A DNA stretch of 6,293 bases from an uncultured Clostridia bacterium (GTDB lineage Bacteria > Bacillota > Clostridia > TANB77 > CAG-508), in contig CAKPGS010000044.1 of assembly GCA_934155165.1 (NCBI GenBank), positions 1 through 6,293 on the forward strand, in the 5' to 3' direction. The notes beneath the pieces were generated by a model. That model worked only from the letters and a program-made list of their open reading frames with translations. It was not told where the DNA came from and did not search any database. This document shows, piece by piece, positions 3,466-6,293 of the stretch. Position 1 is the first letter of the stretch; every line of letters starts with the position of its first letter. The translations under genes were made by a program, and so were the position numbers.

Positions 3466-6289
3466 TCCGTCTTACGAATTTTGTTCCAAATTCTGGTATT
3501 CCAAAGCTTCCTACTTCTGAATGTATTTGGTCAGGTGTAACTCCTAAAGCCTTTGTTGAACTAAATATAGACATTGTTTCTTTATCATCTAATGGTACTT
3601 TTGTAGGATCTTTTCCAGTTATATCAAATAACATTCTTATCATTGTTGGATCGTCGTGCCCTAGTATATCTAGTTTCAATAAGTTTTGATCTATTGAGTG
3701 ATAATCAAAGTGTGTTGTTATAATATCTGAATTCGGATCATCTGCAGGATGTTGTACTGGTGTGAATTCATATATTTCTCTACCTTTCGGAACAACTATA
3801 ATTCCTCCAGGGTGCTGTCCTGTTGTTCTTTTAATTCCAACACAACCTTTTGAAACTCTATTTATTTCAGCACTACTTACAGGTATTTGTCTTTCTTCAT
3901 AATATTTTTTTACATAGCCATATGCAGTTTTTTCTGCTACTGTACCAACGGTTCCAGCTTTAAATGTTGTTCCTTTTCCAAATATTACTTCTGTATATTT
4001 GTGTGCTTTTGCTTGATATTCTCCAGAGAAGTTTAAGTCTATATCTGGCTCTTTATCTCCATTAAATCCAAGGAATGTTTCAAATGGTATATCCATTCCA
4101 TCTTTATCTAACCTATGTCCACATTTTGGGCAATTTTTATCTGGTAAGTCAAATCCATTTTTACATCCATAATCTGTAAAATCTGAATATTTACAATTTG
4201 GACATCTATAATGTGCTGGCAGAGAATTAACTTCTGTTATACCTGTCATATTTGCAACAAATGATGAACCAACAGAACCTCTTGAACCAACTATATATCC
4301 ATCTTCGTTTGATTTCCAAACTAATTTCTGTGCAATTATATACATAACGGAGAAACCATTTTTTATAATTGAGTTTAACTCTTTATCTAGTCTTTCTTGC
4401 ACTATTTCTGGTAATTGTTCTCCATATAATTCGTGAGCTTTACTATAAGCTATGTTTTTTATTTCCTCCTCACAACCTGGTATGTGTGGAGGACATTTTT
4501 CAGGTGATATTGGGCTTATTCTTTCACACATATCACTTATTTTATTTGTGTTTTTCACAACAACTTCATATGCTTTTTCTGGTCCTAAGTATTGGAATTC
4601 TTCAAGCATTTCATTTGTTGTTCTTAAGTATAAAGGTGCTTGTAAGTCTGCATCTGCATATCCTTGCCCTGCCTCCAGAATTCTTCTATATATTTCATCT
4701 TGTGGGTCCATAAAGTGAACATCACAAGTTGCAACTACTAGTTTACCTAGTTTTTCTCCCAATTCTACTATTTTTCTGTTTATATCTCTTAGTGCCTCAT
4801 CGTCTGCAACTACACCATTTCTAACTAAAAAGGCATTATTTCCTATTGGTTGAATTTCTAAATAATCATAATCTCTTGCTATTTCTTCTATTTCTTCATC
4901 TGATTTTCCTTTTTCTATTGCTTGGTACAATTCTCCTGCTTCACAAGCACTTCCTAATATAAGACCTTCTGAATATTTTTTATACAAACTCTTTAATATA
5001 CGTGGTTTTCTATAAAAATAGTGTAAATGAGATAATGAAATTAATTTATATAAATTTTTTAGCCCTACATAATTTTTTGCAAGTATGATAGCATGGTACA
5101 TTGGTAATTTTTTATATGCTTGTTTTTCTGCTTCTTTATCTAGTCCTACAATATCAATATCATCTACTGTTTTTGCCCCTTTTTCTTTTAGCATATCAAT
5201 CATTACATTAAATACTTTAACTGTTGTATCAACATCATCTAAAGCTCTATGTGCTACTTCTACTTTTATTCCTAAGTTTTCTGCAATTATTCCAAGTTTA
5301 TACTTCTTATAATTTGGAAATAGCATTTTTGCAAGTTTAAGTGTATCTAAATATGTATTATTTAACTCATATCCTAAAATTTTTGCATTGTGTTTTAAAA
5401 ATCCTATATCGAAATCTGCATTATGTGCAACAAGCACAGAATCTCCAAAGAACTCTAGAACTTTTGGTAATACTTGTTCTATTGTTTCAGCATCTTTTAC
5501 CATATCATCTGTAATATTTGTAACTTCTGTAACCTTTTCTGGTATATGTTTCTCAGGGTTTACGAAACAAGAAAATGTATCTATTACTTCTCCACCTTTA
5601 ATCTTCATTATTCCTATTTCTGTTATTTTTTCTGTTCTATATGAAAGTCCTGTTGTTTCTAAGTCAAATACACAATATGTTGTATCTATATCTTGCCCTT
5701 TAGAGAATGAAATTGTTGGAACTCTATCTGGTACTAAATATGCTTCAACACCATAGATAATTTTCATATCTTTGTTATCTCTACCTAAAAGTTTGTGTGC
5801 TTCTGGAAAGGCTTGTACAACTCCATGGTCTGTAATTGCAATAGATTTCATTCCCCATTTCATGGCTCTTTTTATTAAATCTGTTGCAGATGTCATTGCA
5901 TCCATTTGACTCATTTGAGTATGCATATGTAGCTCTACTCTTTTTTCTTCTGCTAAATCCATTCTTTCTTGTTTTTTTCTTCCTTGTGTTTCTATTATTG
6001 TATTCGCTATAACTCCAAGTTCTTTGGCGAATGGATCAAATTGTGCTGTTCCTTCTATTTTTACTCCTTTTGCACTTTGTATTTTCTTTAATACTTCTGC
6101 TCCTCTTTCTCCTGGTACAAAGGCTTTACAAGTTATTGTGCTTGTTCCATCATATACATCAAACATAACAAGCCATTTACCACTTTTTAGTTCTCTTGAA
6201 TCTGTATTTATTACTTCTCCTTCTAAACTTAACTTTCCAGTATCTACACCAATATCTTCTACTTTTACTAGCTCTTCTCTTATGTTCAT
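3434..6289 (-). CDS. polC: DNA polymerase III PolC, catalytic part, 5' end probably beyond the window, frameshifted at 3' end
   Basis: Leading-strand replicative polymerase of Firmicutes with built-in 3'-5' proofreading. Domain order is OB fold (about 20-100), PHP domain with VELHMHT (118-124) and ITDH (152-155), and a DEDDh exonuclease inserted in PHP. Exonuclease residues are D209/E211 in FDLETTGL, AHNADFD (288-294) and H347/D352. PHP then resumes, and the polymerase core follows with GSRGSVGSS (668-676), a Cys cluster (C696, C699, C709, C720, C723; probable zinc site), the catalytic Asp pair in PDIDLNFSGE (D749, D751) and GQHPGGII (824-831). Homology runs to FVR (residue 940). The last 11 residues, to the TGA at 3436-3434, are out-of-frame sequence. 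Bacillus PolC has about 210 more N-terminal residues, and no stop precedes the ATG at 6289 within the window, so this Met is probably internal. All visible catalytic residues are intact. Confidence 0.93.
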   Translation of the reverse strand: MNIREELVKVEDIGVDTGKLSLEGEVINTDSRELKSGKWLVMFDVYDGTSTITCKAFVPGERGAEVLKKIQSAKGVKIEGTAQFDPFAKELGVIANTIIETQGRKKQERMDLAEEKRVELHMHTQMSQMDAMTSATDLIKRAMKWGMKSIAITDHGVVQAFPEAHKLLGRDNKDMKIIYGVEAYLVPDRVPTISFSKGQDIDTTYCVFDLETTGLSYRTEKITEIGIMKIKGGEVIDTFSCFVNPEKHIPEKVTEVTNITDDMVKDAETIEQVLPKVLEFFGDSVLVAHNADFDIGFLKHNAKILGYELNNTYLDTLKLAKMLFPNYKKYKLGIIAENLGIKVEVAHRALDDVDTTVKVFNVMIDMLKEKGAKTVDDIDIVGLDKEAEKQAYKKLPMYHAIILAKNYVGLKNLYKLISLSHLHYFYRKPRILKSLYKKYSEGLILGSACEAGELYQAIEKGKSDEEIEEIARDYDYLEIQPIGNNAFLVRNGVVADDEALRDINRKIVELGEKLGKLVVATCDVHFMDPQDEIYRRILEAGQGYADADLQAPLYLRTTNEMLEEFQYLGPEKAYEVVVKNTNKISDMCERISPISPEKCPPHIPGCEEEIKNIAYSKAHELYGEQLPEIVQERLDKELNSIIKNGFSVMYIIAQKLVWKSNEDGYIVGSRGSVGSSFVANMTGITEVNSLPAHYRCPNCKYSDFTDYGCKNGFDLPDKNCPKCGHRLDKDGMDIPFETFLGFNGDKEPDIDLNFSGEYQAKAHKYTEVIFGKGTTFKAGTVGTVAEKTAYGYVKKYYEERQIPVSSAEINRVSKGCVGIKRTTGQHPGGIIVVPKGREIYEFTPVQHPADDPNSDIITTHFDYHSIDQNLLKLDILGHDDPTMIRMLFDITGKDPTKVPLDDKETMSIFSSTKALGVTPDQIHSEVGSFGIPEFGTKFVRRNVSRYKTNNI
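3466..3472 (-). other. Frameshift site within polC
   Basis: On the minus strand the codons GTA AGA (V R, ending at 3470) are followed by CGGA and then the ATG at 3465. PolC relatives have exactly one residue between this Arg and the Met-Leu, so there are 4 nt where 3 are expected. The upstream frame ends at a TGA 30 nt further on. The downstream frame is closed by a TAA at 3474-3472. The break must therefore lie in this small interval. The in-frame CGG here is the only CGG Arg codon I found in the coding sequence of the window. Confidence 0.85.
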
Positions 6290-6293
6290 ATTT

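Noticed and set aside
3434..3475. Programmed frameshift of the prfB type in polC
   Set aside because: No stop codon lies at the shift point (the nearest is 30 nt downstream) and no slippery run or stimulatory Shine-Dalgarno is evident. The idea is kept only as a minor alternative.
4369..5756. Long plus-strand open frames opposite polC
   Set aside because: They are antisense shadows of a well-supported PolC reading frame, with low-complexity Ser, Phe and Leu-rich translations.

Overview
The window comes from a low-GC, Gram-positive-type bacterium, most likely a Clostridia-like Firmicute, though this placement is an inference. The reasons are the Firmicutes-type replicative polymerase PolC, a single-chain (alpha2-type) glycyl-tRNA synthetase with a Cys-rich insertion, strongly AT-rich intergenic DNA, Arg encoded mostly by AGA, and UGG as the Trp codon with UGA acting as a stop. 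All three recognisable genes lie on the minus strand, so transcription runs right to left: polC, then a DUF1294 membrane protein, then glyS.

Layout from left to right. Positions 1-1257 hold glyS, which lacks about its last 40 codons at the window edge. Positions 1264-1721 are an AT-rich gene-free stretch with a good glyS promoter, an imperfect palindrome and a tight cluster of four DnaA-box-like 9-mers. Positions 1722-2009 encode a small DUF1294 protein bracketed by hairpin repeats. Positions 2010-2601 are a repeat island. It contains four of the five copies of a short hairpin family marked by CCCCTACA/TGTAGGGG, and a separate element of about 227 bp with terminal inverted repeats and an unusually GC-rich structured core. 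Positions 2602-6293 are polC, cut at its 5' end by the window edge and split into two frames by a one-base slip near 3466-3470.

The genes are housekeeping: PolC is the leading-strand replicase with built-in proofreading, and GlyRS charges tRNA-Gly. They show no shared pathway. The unusual content is in the intergenic DNA: a hairpin family whose stems covary between copies, a MITE-like element, and a DnaA-box cluster far from any visible dnaA or dnaN. The polC frameshift is the only sign of gene damage. Because polC is normally essential, a sequencing or assembly error is the leading explanation.
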